A stretch of 64,000 nucleotides of DNA from JANXXV01 sp038230275. GTDB taxonomy: Bacteria > Acidobacteriota > Terriglobia > Bryobacterales > Bryobacteraceae. A model generated the notes under the pieces. It was given only the letters and a program-made list of their open reading frames with translations. It ran no database searches and was not told the DNA's origin. A program made the position numbers and the translations under genes. Of the stretch, positions 1-8,194 are shown piece by piece; the first letter of the stretch is position 1; each line of letters opens with the position of its first letter. The stretch is taken from positions 15,159 to 79,158 of the forward strand of contig JBBRNO010000016.1 of assembly GCA_038230275.1 (NCBI GenBank), written 5' to 3'.

Positions 1-130
1 TGACGCCGCCGACGACGGATTTCCGTTCTACCAGTGCGACACGCTTATCTAACTTCGCCCCTTGAATGGCCGCGCGTTGTCCGGCCGGGCCCGACCCGAT
101 CACAATCAGGTCATAGTCAAAATCAGGCAT
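1..130 (-). CDS. sthA: Soluble pyridine nucleotide transhydrogenase (SthA-like), 5' fragment
   Basis: Only the first 43 codons lie in the window; the gene runs off the left edge. The visible N-terminus is a Rossmann FAD-binding start: after MPDFDYDLIVIGSGPAGQ comes the GxGxxG loop, then an acidic end of beta-2 (LVERK) and the start of VGGV, where the family continues into a 'VGG-C-x-x-x-GTIPSK' stretch. The 'GSGPAGQRAAIQGAK' wording is closer to SthA (Si-specific NAD(P)+ transhydrogenase, which moves hydride between NADPH and NAD+ in the cytosol) than to lipoamide dehydrogenase. The subfamily call rests on 43 residues, so another flavoprotein disulfide reductase-family member remains possible. 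It is co-directional with the response regulator gene that ends upstream of it, 56 bases away. Confidence 0.72.
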   Translation of the reverse strand, partial: MPDFDYDLIVIGSGPAGQRAAIQGAKLDKRVALVERKSVVGGV

Positions 131-186
131 GGACTATTGTATCCGCAGTTGGTTGGTTTTCACCGTCGAAAAGTGTGTCTAAATCG

Positions 187-921
187 TTAACGGTCCACCA
201 GATGCAGGCCCTTGTGAATCGCATACAGCGCGAGCTCAAGCCGATCGGAAACGCCCAGTTTGTCGAAGATATTGTGGAGATGGTTTTTCACCGTCTGCTC
301 GCTGATGAACATCTTCTCGGCCATTTCCTTGTTCTTGTAGCCCTGCGCCACCAATCCAACAATCTCGCGCTCGCGTGTGCTGAGCGGCGAACGTTCGCGC
401 GTTTTGCCGCCAGCACCGCCGATTACGTCTCCAGGCGCGGCGAACTGGCGCATTACGGCCGCTGTGGTGTGCGAATCCAGCCAAATTTCACCGGCGTACA
501 CTTTGCGAATGCTCTTGATAATGAGTTCCGGAGCGGTCTGCTTCAACACGATACCCGAGCAGCCAAGCTTCATCGCCTGGACAAATTCATTCTTGTCTTC
601 AGAAGCAGTCAGAATGATGATCTTGGCCTTCTTATTGAACTGCTGCAGCGCCTGCAGAGCGGAAAGCCCATCCAGGTTCGGCATTCGAAGATCCAAAATA
701 ACCACGTCTGGTTCTGTATCCTGAACCACTTGCAACACTTCACGTCCGTCGCTGGCTTCGCCGACAACGACGATATCGTCTTCAAGCATGAGCAGCTTGC
801 GCAGTCCGTCCCTGACGATGGGATGATCATCCGCTAGTACTACTCGAATTATCGGGGGCTTGGCGTCTCCCGTGCCGGGTGAGTCACCGACGTTCGCTGC
901 AGGATCTACGGCGTTGTTCAT
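187..921 (-). CDS. NarL/FixJ-family response regulator with LuxR-type HTH
   Basis: The 244-residue protein has a receiver domain (about residues 24-143) followed by a GerE/LuxR helix-turn-helix (about 178-240). Visible receiver residues are the acidic pair Asp31-Asp32, the phospho-acceptor Asp77 in VILDLRMPNLDG, Thr105 and Lys127. The HTH carries the family pattern LSTREREIVGLVAQGYKNKEMA and SEQTVKNHLHNIFDKLGV. It should bind DNA as a phosphorylation-driven dimer. No cognate histidine kinase is adjacent, so it is an orphan in this window. The region upstream of its start has an inverted repeat with a possible -10 element between its arms, which could allow autoregulation. Confidence 0.93.
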   Translation of the reverse strand: MNNAVDPAANVGDSPGTGDAKPPIIRVVLADDHPIVRDGLRKLLMLEDDIVVVGEASDGREVLQVVQDTEPDVVILDLRMPNLDGLSALQALQQFNKKAKIIILTASEDKNEFVQAMKLGCSGIVLKQTAPELIIKSIRKVYAGEIWLDSHTTAAVMRQFAAPGDVIGGAGGKTRERSPLSTREREIVGLVAQGYKNKEMAEKMFISEQTVKNHLHNIFDKLGVSDRLELALYAIHKGLHLVDR

Positions 922-946
922 ACTGGATTGATTCTAATAGCTACCT

Positions 947-980
947 AGTACTTAAACAAGGATTGTATCACTTAAGTACC
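947..980. promoter_or_regulatory. Inverted repeat (AGTACTTAA / TTAAGTACC) around a possible -10
   Basis: The arms are 947-955 and 972-980 and match at 8 of 9 positions, separated by 16 bases. Read on the minus strand, a TACAAT hexamer (962-967) sits between the arms and would serve the response regulator gene starting at 921. The position fits an operator overlapping a promoter. A related box lies upstream of the small secreted protein gene at 36265-36597. Confidence 0.4.
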
Positions 981-1041
981 AAAACTGATTCATCTTACTT
1001 TCGTCTAAGGTTTTTGGACTATCGTAGGAACTACGCTGGTT

Positions 1042-1057
1042 ACCTTAGTCCTAAGGT
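1042..1057. repeat. Short perfect palindrome ACCTTAG-TC-CTAAGGT
   Basis: This is a perfect 7-bp inverted repeat with a 2-base centre, lying 70 bases upstream of the selenoprotein gene start in the 205-base divergent intergenic region. Size and symmetry fit a dimeric regulator's operator. There is no independent support for a binding protein. Confidence 0.35.
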
Positions 1058-1126
1058 CTGCGGAGGCTTTGAACTTCGGGTCTGGTCCTGCCGAACCTTC
1101 GTTTCAGGCAGGGTTTGCGGGAATAA

Positions 1127-2203
1127 ATGATGGCTTCGATGGTATATCTATTGCAGAGGATACTCTTGCGTCCAATCATACTGCTTTTCTTTCTGGGTGC
1201 CGTCGCGGGCGCCCAGTCGGGTAGCCGAGGCCCAGATGTGGGTGCCACGATCCCACGATTTTCCGCGCCAGACCAAAACGGGGTGTCCCGGACCCTGGAT
1301 CAGGTGAAGGAGCCGAAGGGCACCATGATCGTATTTTACCGATCGGCGGACTGGTGACCGTTCTGTAAAAGTCAGCTCGTGGAGCTGAACGAGAGTAGAG
1401 AAACCCTCCGCAAGGCCGGGTTGGGATTGGTGGCGATCAGTTTTGACAGCGTTGCCGTCTTGTCGAACTTTGCCAAACGGAAGGGGATCGAGTTTCCGCT
1501 GCTTTCCGACCCGGACTCCAAGATCATTCGGGATTTCGGCATTTTGAACGATTCCGTGGCGAAGGACAATCCCTTCTATGGGATTCCGCATCCGGTAACC
1601 TACATTGTCGATCCGAAGGGTGTGGTGATTTCCCGGACGTTCGACGAGGATTACAAGCAGCGCTTCACGGTGGGAAATATCCTGACAGAGAAGCTGGACG
1701 TGCGCACCGGTGCCGCGGAATCGCAAGTTGAGACGAAGCATCTGAAGGTCACGGCGTCGTCCTCCAATGCCAAGGTCCGGCCAGGGGAGAGAATCCGATT
1801 GATTCTGGACGTCGAGTTGAAGCCGGGAATGCATGTGTATGCGCCCGGTGTGGAGGGCTATATCCCAATCGACTGGAAGATGACGGATTCCGCCGCGGTT
1901 CGACCGTCGCCGGCGGCCTATCCGCCGTCGCGGAAACTGCGTCTGGAAGCGATTCAGGAAACGGTGGATGTCTATGCCGGACGATTTAAACTGCAGCGGG
2001 AAGTTCTGATTGCGCCGCAGGCGAATGTGGAGCAAGTGGTAAAGGCAGGCGAGCCGCTGGTGATTGAGGGCACGCTCCGTTACCAGGCTTGTGACGACCG
2101 GATGTGCTATCTGCCGCAAAATGTCCCGCTCAAATGGACGTTGCAGTATGAACCGCATGACCGCACGCGCGTTCCCGTGGAGATACAGCGGCGGGTGCGG
2201 TAG
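1127..2203 (+). CDS. Redoxin-DsbD N-terminal domain fusion, probable selenoprotein (UxxC)
   Basis: The frame is open from the ATG at 1127 to the stop at 2203 except for one TGA at 1355-1357. That TGA falls exactly where this peroxiredoxin/thioredoxin-like family has the first active-site cysteine: residues read SADW-U77-P-F-C80-KSQLVEL, so CPxC becomes UPFC. The frame resumes without a shift, with full redoxin homology (about 35-190). A C-terminal domain resembling the N-terminal (DsbC/alpha) domain of DsbD follows (about 205-345), with its own YQACDDRMC cysteine pair. Residues 12-29 form a signal peptide, so the enzyme should act outside the cytoplasm in thiol/peroxide chemistry. A hairpin starts 15 bases after the TGA. 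Decay of a normal gene is unlikely because the rest is intact. The total is 358 residues counting Sec. A cupin gene follows after 37 bases. Confidence 0.85.
1372..1388 (+). promoter_or_regulatory. Candidate bacterial SECIS hairpin downstream of the in-frame TGA
   Basis: TCAGCTC (1372-1378) pairs perfectly with GAGCTGA (1382-1388) around the loop GTG. The loop begins 21 bases after the end of the TGA codon. Bacterial SECIS elements sit inside the coding region just after the UGA and present a short loop containing G and U to SelB, so position and shape fit. The fold is by eye only. Confidence 0.65.
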
Positions 2204-2240
2204 GCGGGACTGTTATAATCGCCGTCACTGGAGAATCAAG

Positions 2241-2711
2241 ATGAAATGTTTGTGGATGGCGCTGATTGGCGCTGCTGCTGCGACACTGGCCGTTGGGGCC
2301 GATCTGCCGGGCTTCCGGCTGTGGAGCAACACGGAACTTAAGGGCTACGAGAAATCGCTGGCCGGCAAGGTGGACAAGGCGAAGATCGCATCTGAGGCAT
2401 TCGGTGCGCTGGGCAACAATGCCAAGGCGCAGATTTCGCACCGTGAGGGCAATGGGGAAGCCGAAGTCCACGAGATGGTGCAGGATTTCTTTGTGGTGCA
2501 GAGCGGGGAAGCGACGCTGGTGGTGGGCGGACAGGTGGTGAGCCCGCACCAATCGGCTCCGAACGAGTTGCGGGGCCCTTCGATTAAGGGTGGCGAGAGC
2601 AAGAAGTTGAGCGCGGGCGATATTGTGTGTATTCCGGCGAAGATGCCGCATCAACTGCAGGTGGCCGACGGGAAACAGTTCACTTATTTCGTTATCAAGG
2701 TGACCAAGTAG
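2241..2711 (+). CDS. Secreted cupin-fold protein
   Basis: The product is 156 residues. It starts with a signal peptide (residues 1-20, MKCLWMALIGAAAATLAVGA) and continues as one cupin_2-type barrel. The motif region has the HxHxxxE-like stretch EVHEMVQDFFVVQSGEATLVVGG and a second metal-binding region AGDIVCIPAKMPHQLQV. The start is supported by GGAG at 2230-2233, seven bases upstream of the ATG. The substrate cannot be read from sequence. It follows the selenoredoxin gene by 37 bases in the same direction and may be co-transcribed. Confidence 0.8.
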   Translation: MKCLWMALIGAAAATLAVGADLPGFRLWSNTELKGYEKSLAGKVDKAKIASEAFGALGNNAKAQISHREGNGEAEVHEMVQDFFVVQSGEATLVVGGQVVSPHQSAPNELRGPSIKGGESKKLSAGDIVCIPAKMPHQLQVADGKQFTYFVIKVTK

Positions 2712-2765
2712 CGCCTAGTGGGCGGTGGCTTCAGTGGGCTAAGGGATCATGGGCGAAGGCAAGAA

Positions 2766-2795
2766 TTGACCGTCGCCCTTTTCATTCCGTACAAT
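2766..2795 (+). promoter_or_regulatory. Sigma70-type promoter of tRNA-Gly
   Basis: TTGACC (-35, 2766-2771) and TACAAT (-10, 2790-2795) are separated by 18 bases. The -10 ends 12 bases before the first base of the tRNA. Both boxes match 5 of 6 consensus positions. Confidence 0.7.
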
Positions 2796-2807
2796 GGAGT
2801 CAGGAAC

Positions 2808-2882
2808 GCGGGAGTAACTCAATGGTAGAGTCACAGCCTTCCAAGCTGTTGGTTGCCAGTTCGATCCTGGTCTCCCGCTCCA
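2808..2882 (+). tRNA. tRNA-Gly (anticodon TCC)
   Basis: A complete cloverleaf can be drawn. The acceptor arms GCGGGAG/CTCCCGC pair fully; the D stem is ACTC/GAGT. The anticodon stem ACAGC/GCTGT carries loop CTTCCAA with anticodon TCC at 2840-2842. The T arm is GCCAG-TTCGATC-CTGGT, the discriminator is T, and CCA is encoded (2880-2882). It reads GGA and, by wobble, GGG codons. A strong promoter lies directly upstream. Confidence 0.97.
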
Positions 2883-2886
2883 AAGT

Positions 2887-4194
2887 TTAAAGCCGTTCAA
2901 ACGCCTTGCTCAGTTTACTGAGCGTCTCCTTAACATCAGCTTCGGTGTGCGCCGCCGACACGTACATGCGGCCGTCGGGCACCAGAATGACTCCCTCTTC
3001 CATGGCGGCATAGAGGAATTTCTGCAGCCGTTCCCGGTTGTCGTCGAACCCATCGCGGTAGGTAGCCAATGCAGCCCGATCGGTGAAGTGTAAGTAGAAT
3101 GCAGTGCCGAAGCCGGTAACTTGCAACGGAATCTTGTGCGCGGCCGCCAGGCTTCGGATGCCGGCCATCAGCTTGTCTCCCATACTATTGGCGTGGCGCA
3201 ACGCAGCACCGCCATTGCGCGAGAGTGCGTCAAGACAGACATCGGCGCCGGCCAGCGAAAAAGGGTTGCCGTTGAATGTTCCGCCGAACACTACTCCTCC
3301 GGTGAACATCATTTCCATGATGGCGGCGCGTCCCGCCACTACGCTCAACGGCACTCCACCGCCCACGGCCTTGCCAAACGTGGCCAGATCCGGCTTGACT
3401 CCGAAATGCGTTTGGGCTCCACCCGGTTCGATGCGGAATCCGGTGATCACTTCGTCGAATATCAACAGCGCCCCGTACCGATCGGCCAGCTTTCTGACAC
3501 CGGCCAGATAGCCGGGATTCGGCATCAGGCAACCGCTGTTGCAGAGCACCGGCTCCATCATGATGGCCGCCACCAGGCCTTTGTGCGCGGCCAGAATCTG
3601 ATCCAGAATCTCGAGATCGTTCCAGGGCGCAACCACCGTATTCTCAAGCACATTCACCACTTGGCCTTTGGAGCCCAGCACGCTGTGCGGCGTTTCGCGC
3701 TCGCCCACTTCGCCGGATTGCGGCTTATAGCTGACCAGAGCCGAATCCATCCAGCCGTGGTAGTGGCCTTCAAATTTCAGAATCAGCGGACGTCCGGTGA
3801 ACGCGCGTGCCAACCGGTGTACCAGTTGGACCGCCTCACTGCCGCTGGAAGTAAAAGCAATCAGCTCCGCGCACGGAACCAAAGACTTTATTTTTTCAGC
3901 GACGACGTATTCCAACTCGTGCTGCGCGCCGTAGCTCAGCGGTTTCTCCACCTCTTTGCGCAGCCGCTCCACCATTGCCGGATGGCAGTAACCCAGGATC
4001 ATCGGACCCCAGGCGAGCTGGTAATCGATATACTCGTTCCCATCCACGTCGCGAAGCCGGGCTCCGCTTCCGCTTTCGAAAAACAGCGGCACGGGCGCCT
4101 TAGCGCGAAAAGGGCTGCTGACTCCGCCTGCCAGTGAGCGGCGTGAGCGTTCCAGCATCTGCCGGGATCGATCCCATTTTGTTTTCAAAGACAT
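2887..4194 (-). CDS. Class III PLP aminotransferase, glutamate-1-semialdehyde aminomutase-like
   Basis: This 435-residue protein has the class III aminotransferase/HemL fold. It shows the N-terminal LAGGVSSPFR (like PGGVNSPVR of HemL), the cofactor phosphate loop TSSGSEAVQ, HYHGWMD, the PLP-ring aspartate in LIFDEVITGFR and the Schiff-base lysine K275 in DLATFGKAVGGG. The family includes the tetrapyrrole enzyme HemL and many omega-amino acid transaminases. No haem genes are nearby, and the divergent M81 peptidase suggests a catabolic transaminase, so I do not assign hemL. The AGGAG motif abuts the ATG at 4194 with no spacer, which is unusually tight. Met13 (MLERSRRSLAGG) is a plausible alternative start. 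Confidence 0.85.
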   Translation of the reverse strand: MSLKTKWDRSRQMLERSRRSLAGGVSSPFRAKAPVPLFFESGSGARLRDVDGNEYIDYQLAWGPMILGYCHPAMVERLRKEVEKPLSYGAQHELEYVVAEKIKSLVPCAELIAFTSSGSEAVQLVHRLARAFTGRPLILKFEGHYHGWMDSALVSYKPQSGEVGERETPHSVLGSKGQVVNVLENTVVAPWNDLEILDQILAAHKGLVAAIMMEPVLCNSGCLMPNPGYLAGVRKLADRYGALLIFDEVITGFRIEPGGAQTHFGVKPDLATFGKAVGGGVPLSVVAGRAAIMEMMFTGGVVFGGTFNGNPFSLAGADVCLDALSRNGGAALRHANSMGDKLMAGIRSLAAAHKIPLQVTGFGTAFYLHFTDRAALATYRDGFDDNRERLQKFLYAAMEEGVILVPDGRMYVSAAHTEADVKETLSKLSKAFERL

Positions 4195-4285
4195 CTCCTA
4201 TGAATAAAGGCTCATTGAAAATCATAGCGGACAAATGAGCCTGAAGCTGATATTTTAAAGCTCGACCCTTGCGAGCTAACTTCTC

Positions 4286-5764
4286 ATGAAAATTGCCATC
4301 GCTTCCATACTGCAGGAAAGTAACACCTTCTCTCCTGTCCATACTCGATATGAAGATTTTTCTCCCGTCTACGGACCGCAGGTTCTCCTTCGCCATGAAG
4401 GGAAATTGACTGAGATGGGTGGGTTCATCGACGTGCTGCGGCGCGCGCGGGCCACTATTCTGCCCGTTTGCGCCGCCTGGGCCATCACGGCAAATCGCCT
4501 GGAGCGGGCCGGCTTTGAAAAGTTGGCGAGCCGGTTCACCGAGGAACTGCAAGCGGTGCAGGCTGACGCGTTGCTGCTGGCGATGCATGGGGCGCAGACT
4601 GCCGAAGGCGAAGACGACGTAGAAGGTGAACTGTTAGCCAGGGCACGGGCAATCCTAGGGCCTGAACGGCCGATTGTGGTGACGCTGGATTTGCACGCCA
4701 ACATCACGCGGGAAATGGTGCAGGTTGCGGACGCGATTGTCGGGCACCACACCTACCCGCACATCGACATGTTCGAGACTGGACGAAAAGCCGCGGAACT
4801 GCTGCTGAAGATTCAGCGCGGCGATGTGAAGCCTACGATGGCATTCCGGAAGCTTCCGCTGATTGTGCCCGCGGAGAATTGTCAGACGTCCAGCGGACCC
4901 ATGCACAAGTTGATGCGAGCGGCAGAGGCTTTGGAGGCGGACGGGAAGGCGGAGGCCGTGTCCATTTTTCCGGTTCAGCCGTGGATGGATATCGAGGAGA
5001 TGGGCTGTGCCGTTGTCTCCGTAACGAACAACCATGCGAAGCGCGCGCAACGCCAGGCGGATGGATTGGCGCGCCGTCTTTGGGATAACAGAAGCGCGTA
5101 CGGCGTGAAGCTGACTCCGGTGCCGGATGCGATCGCGGCAGCGATGAAGGTGAAGGACGGACTGGTAGTGTTGGCCGAATCGTCCGACAGCACCGGTTCC
5201 GGCTCCCCTGGCGATAGCACCGGCGTTCTGAAGCATCTGGTGAAAGCACCGTTGACGCGTCCGGCGGCGATATTCCTGGTGGATCCTGCCGCGGTGGCTC
5301 AAGCGGTAGAAGCAGGGCCGGGCGCCACCCTGACGATGAAAATCGGCGGCGCGTTCGATAAGAAGCACTCCAAGCCGGTGAAAGTGACGGCCTACGTCAG
5401 GCTAATTTCGGATGGCCGATGGATCGCTCGGGCGCGAGGATACAATACCGGCATCACGACCTGCATGGGCCGAAGCGCCGTATTGGAAGTCGGCCAGGTG
5501 CAGATCCTGATTGCCGAACGGTCCGCGATGACGGTGGATCCGGCACTGTTTCAGAGCCACGGAATCGACCCTGTGCATTGTCAGATCGTTGTTGTGAAAT
5601 CGCCCAATGGATTCCGTGCCGCCTACGAACCCATCGCCAAAGTTATTTTCCTGGTGGACACTCCGGGTGTCAGCACCGCTAATTTGAAGACGTTGCCCTT
5701 CCGGCGCGTACCGCGCCCTATTTACCCTTTGGACCCGGATACACCACTCCCGGAAGGTTTGTGA
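4286..5764 (+). CDS. M81 family metallopeptidase (MlrC-like)
   Basis: The 492-residue protein matches the M81/DUF1485 family typified by microcystin-degradation protein MlrC. Visible signatures are the N-terminal KIAIASILQESNTFSP, LLLAMHGAQTAEGEDD, the metal-binding TLDLHANIT and HHTYPHIDM segments, and the glycine/serine-rich SSDSTGSGSPGDST. The MlrC C-terminal domain follows with YVRLISDGRW and the late motif HGIDPVHCQIVVVKS. It is a probable zinc amidohydrolase/peptidase in the cytosol; no signal peptide is seen. It is divergent from the class III aminotransferase across 91 bases. Its stop overlaps the start of the degraded MFS gene, suggesting an ancestral hydrolase-transporter operon. 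Confidence 0.9.
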   Translation: MKIAIASILQESNTFSPVHTRYEDFSPVYGPQVLLRHEGKLTEMGGFIDVLRRARATILPVCAAWAITANRLERAGFEKLASRFTEELQAVQADALLLAMHGAQTAEGEDDVEGELLARARAILGPERPIVVTLDLHANITREMVQVADAIVGHHTYPHIDMFETGRKAAELLLKIQRGDVKPTMAFRKLPLIVPAENCQTSSGPMHKLMRAAEALEADGKAEAVSIFPVQPWMDIEEMGCAVVSVTNNHAKRAQRQADGLARRLWDNRSAYGVKLTPVPDAIAAAMKVKDGLVVLAESSDSTGSGSPGDSTGVLKHLVKAPLTRPAAIFLVDPAAVAQAVEAGPGATLTMKIGGAFDKKHSKPVKVTAYVRLISDGRWIARARGYNTGITTCMGRSAVLEVGQVQILIAERSAMTVDPALFQSHGIDPVHCQIVVVKSPNGFRAAYEPIAKVIFLVDTPGVSTANLKTLPFRRVPRPIYPLDPDTPLPEGL

Positions 5765-6180
5765 ACGTACGGTTCTCCATTAAAGTGATGGCGCTGTTGA
5801 TCAAGATGCTCTGCTACACGGATCGTGTTTGTCTGGTCAGGGCGGGTTCGGATGCGCGCAAAGCCTTCGGGCTGGATCAGGCGCAGATGGGCCTGGTCTA
5901 TAGCATCTTCAGCCTCTCGTACTTTCTTGGCCAAACACCGTGGGGAATGTTGGCCGACCGCCAGGGATCGCGAGGTTTGATCAGCTTCGCCGTGGCGGGC
6001 TGGTCCGCGTTCAGCGCCATCACGGTGCTGGTTTTGCCCCCTTCTTTGATGGGCTGGGTTTTGAAACAATCGAACGATTGGGATTCCGTTCTAATGTTAA
6101 GTGTGGGTACAACCTCCGTGGCGGCTTTTCTTTGGTTGTTCGTCAATCCGCGGGCCGCTAAGGCAGGTCATGCGGCGTAG
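5761..6180 (+). pseudogene. MFS transporter with large internal in-frame deletion
   Basis: The open frame encodes only 139 residues against about 400-430 for an MFS permease. Residues 1-80 correspond to the MFS N-terminus: first helix with YTDRVCL, then GLVYSIFSLSYFLGQTPWGMLADRQGSRG, the inter-helix 2/3 loop motif. From about residue 88 the sequence jumps to a typical C-terminal helix (MGWVLKQSNDWDSVLML...LWLFVNP). About nine helices are missing, yet the frame is open across the junction. Transport function must be lost. The GTG start overlaps the M81 stop (TTGTGA), as expected for a former operon partner. Confidence 0.8.
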
Positions 6181-8194
6181 CTGGCTCATTGATTGCCTTG
6201 CCATCTTTCTTCTGACGTCAATCCTCATCTGGCCGTTGTTCAAGACCATCTATTTGGACCGGTGGGGATCTATCGAAAGCACATTTATCGCGGACGGCCG
6301 CATGCAGCTAGCGAACCTTCCCCATCGCAACTGGCAGCCACTGTGGTATTGCGGCACCCGCGCCGATTACGTTTATCCCCCTGCACTGCGTTACGGCACG
6401 GCAATCATCGCTAAGGTGTTGAGCACCAGCCCCGCCCACGCCTATCACATCTACATCGCCTTCTTTTATGCGCTTGGAATTGTGGGGATCTACATTTTGG
6501 TGCGGGTTGGGAATGGTTCGCGCGGGTTTGCATGGCTGGCCGCGGCGGCCGCGGCAATTCTGTCGCCGAATTTTCTGCTGACGTCGAGATTTCGAGTAGA
6601 CAGCCTATACCGGGCACCACAAAGGTTGCACGTTCTGATTGATTGGGGCGAGGGACCGCATATCTCAGCGCTTTCTGTGTTGCCTCTGGTATTCGCGGCC
6701 GCGATTCTCGCGGTTCGCCGGAACAACCCGGCATGGCTTGGCGCGGCAGCGGTGGCGGCGGCAATCGTGGTCACCAACAATTTTTATGGCTTGACGGCGC
6801 TGGCTATTTTGTTTCCCATTCTCGCCTGGGTGAGCTTCGCGGTTCAGCCGAACCGGCGGGTTTTGCTGTCTTTCGGAGCAATCGCCGCATTGGCTTATGG
6901 ATTAACTGCGTGGTGGCTGGTGCCCTCTTATTTGAGGGTGACTTCGCGGAATCTAAAGCTGGTGGCCGAACCTGGTAACTTGTGGTCGTTCGTCATCCTG
7001 ATCGTTCTATTAGCCGCCTATCTTGCCATTACCTTTAAGCTGGCCCCGGCCGTCAAATCGACATACCCTCTCTTCGTTTGGAGCGGCTTTCTCTTTTTGA
7101 GCTTGTATGTGCTGGGCCGCATGTTCTCGCATTTCCAGGTCGCCGGAGACGCCATCCGATTGGTCCCCGAGTTCGATCTGTTCTTTATCCTCGCTGCGGT
7201 CGAACTTCTGCGGTGGCTCTGGAATCGGCCGGCCGGCAAGCTACCTGCCTGGTTGTTACGCGCGGCCGTCGCCCTGGTCATCATAACGGCGTTCTGGTCG
7301 GGCATCCGCTATGTAAAGCGCTCGCACAGATTATTCCCGCAAGATTATGCCTGGAGTGAACGGGTTGAATATCGAACGGCGAATTGGATGCACCAAAATG
7401 CGCCGGGGCAACGCGCGCTGGCTACCGGCTCTATTCGTTTCTGGTACGACGTTTGGCACGATCTTCCGCAGATGGACGGTGGCTCGCAGCAGGGACTTCT
7501 GAACCCAAACATTGTTACCGCGCAGTATCGGATTCTACGCGGCAATGACATGAAACTGACAAGGCTTTGGCTCACCGCGCTCGCCGTGGACATCGCCATC
7601 ATCCCTGAAAAAATGTCCAAGGAGTTTTACCACGACCTCAGCGAGGAGATCGCAGCCATGTGGCGAAAAGAATTTCCCATTCTGAGGGACGATGGGGAAG
7701 GCAACATCTTTTATCGCATCGAGAGACGATCTTCTGGGATTGCTCGTATTGTGGGGACAAAAGGAATCAGCAACCTTCCAGCGATTCCCGCCGAGGGTGA
7801 GCAATCCGCTCTCGAAGCATATGTCGCTGCGATTGAGGCCGAACTTCCTGCCGGCGACGCGAATGGCAGACTCCGCATGACGCGGCCGAATACCGATGCG
7901 ATCAACATCGACGTAACGCTAAGCCAAGGCGAGTCAGTACTGGTTCAGGAAAATTACGATTCTGCCTGGCGGGCCTACAGTGACGGGCGTTTGGTAAACA
8001 TTGAAAGGGACCCAATTGGATTCATGGTGGTGCACTTGCCTTCCGGCAACCATTCCTTGGCCATTTTGTTCGAACCAACGTTAGAGAGTTATATCGGCCG
8101 CATCCTATCCTGCATTTCGCTTATCATCGTCCTGATGCTTGTGGTTGCTGGATACAGGCGCTCAAGTGTACAATTGGGCGCATCCATACGATGA
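6170..8194 (+). CDS. Polytopic membrane protein, GT-C/6-pyruvoyl-tetrahydropterin synthase-related type
   Basis: The product is 674 residues from the ATG at 6170 (MRRSWLIDCLAIFLL). A GGCAGG motif lies shortly upstream, and the start lies within the last bases of the MFS remnant. About ten to twelve hydrophobic helices cover residues 8-420. A soluble C-terminal domain follows and a last helix lies near 650. The first extracytoplasmic loop (IESTFIADGRMQLANLPHRNWQPLWYCGTRADYVYPP) resembles the acidic first loop of YfhO/PMT-like GT-C proteins. The likely role is lipid-linked sugar transfer or another envelope function; donor and acceptor are unknown. No neighbouring polysaccharide genes help. Confidence 0.6.
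   Translation: MRRSWLIDCLAIFLLTSILIWPLFKTIYLDRWGSIESTFIADGRMQLANLPHRNWQPLWYCGTRADYVYPPALRYGTAIIAKVLSTSPAHAYHIYIAFFYALGIVGIYILVRVGNGSRGFAWLAAAAAAILSPNFLLTSRFRVDSLYRAPQRLHVLIDWGEGPHISALSVLPLVFAAAILAVRRNNPAWLGAAAVAAAIVVTNNFYGLTALAILFPILAWVSFAVQPNRRVLLSFGAIAALAYGLTAWWLVPSYLRVTSRNLKLVAEPGNLWSFVILIVLLAAYLAITFKLAPAVKSTYPLFVWSGFLFLSLYVLGRMFSHFQVAGDAIRLVPEFDLFFILAAVELLRWLWNRPAGKLPAWLLRAAVALVIITAFWSGIRYVKRSHRLFPQDYAWSERVEYRTANWMHQNAPGQRALATGSIRFWYDVWHDLPQMDGGSQQGLLNPNIVTAQYRILRGNDMKLTRLWLTALAVDIAIIPEKMSKEFYHDLSEEIAAMWRKEFPILRDDGEGNIFYRIERRSSGIARIVGTKGISNLPAIPAEGEQSALEAYVAAIEAELPAGDANGRLRMTRPNTDAINIDVTLSQGESVLVQENYDSAWRAYSDGRLVNIERDPIGFMVVHLPSGNHSLAILFEPTLESYIGRILSCISLIIVLMLVVAGYRRSSVQLGASIR

Noticed and set aside
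1042..1057. CCTAAGG-containing palindrome as part of an I-CeuI-like homing site
   Set aside because: Only the central bases agree, it is not in 23S rRNA, and no endonuclease gene is present.
1148..2158. A 336-codon open frame on the - strand opposite the selenoprotein
   Set aside because: The + strand frame has redoxin and DsbD-N homology on both sides of the TGA; the minus frame has none.
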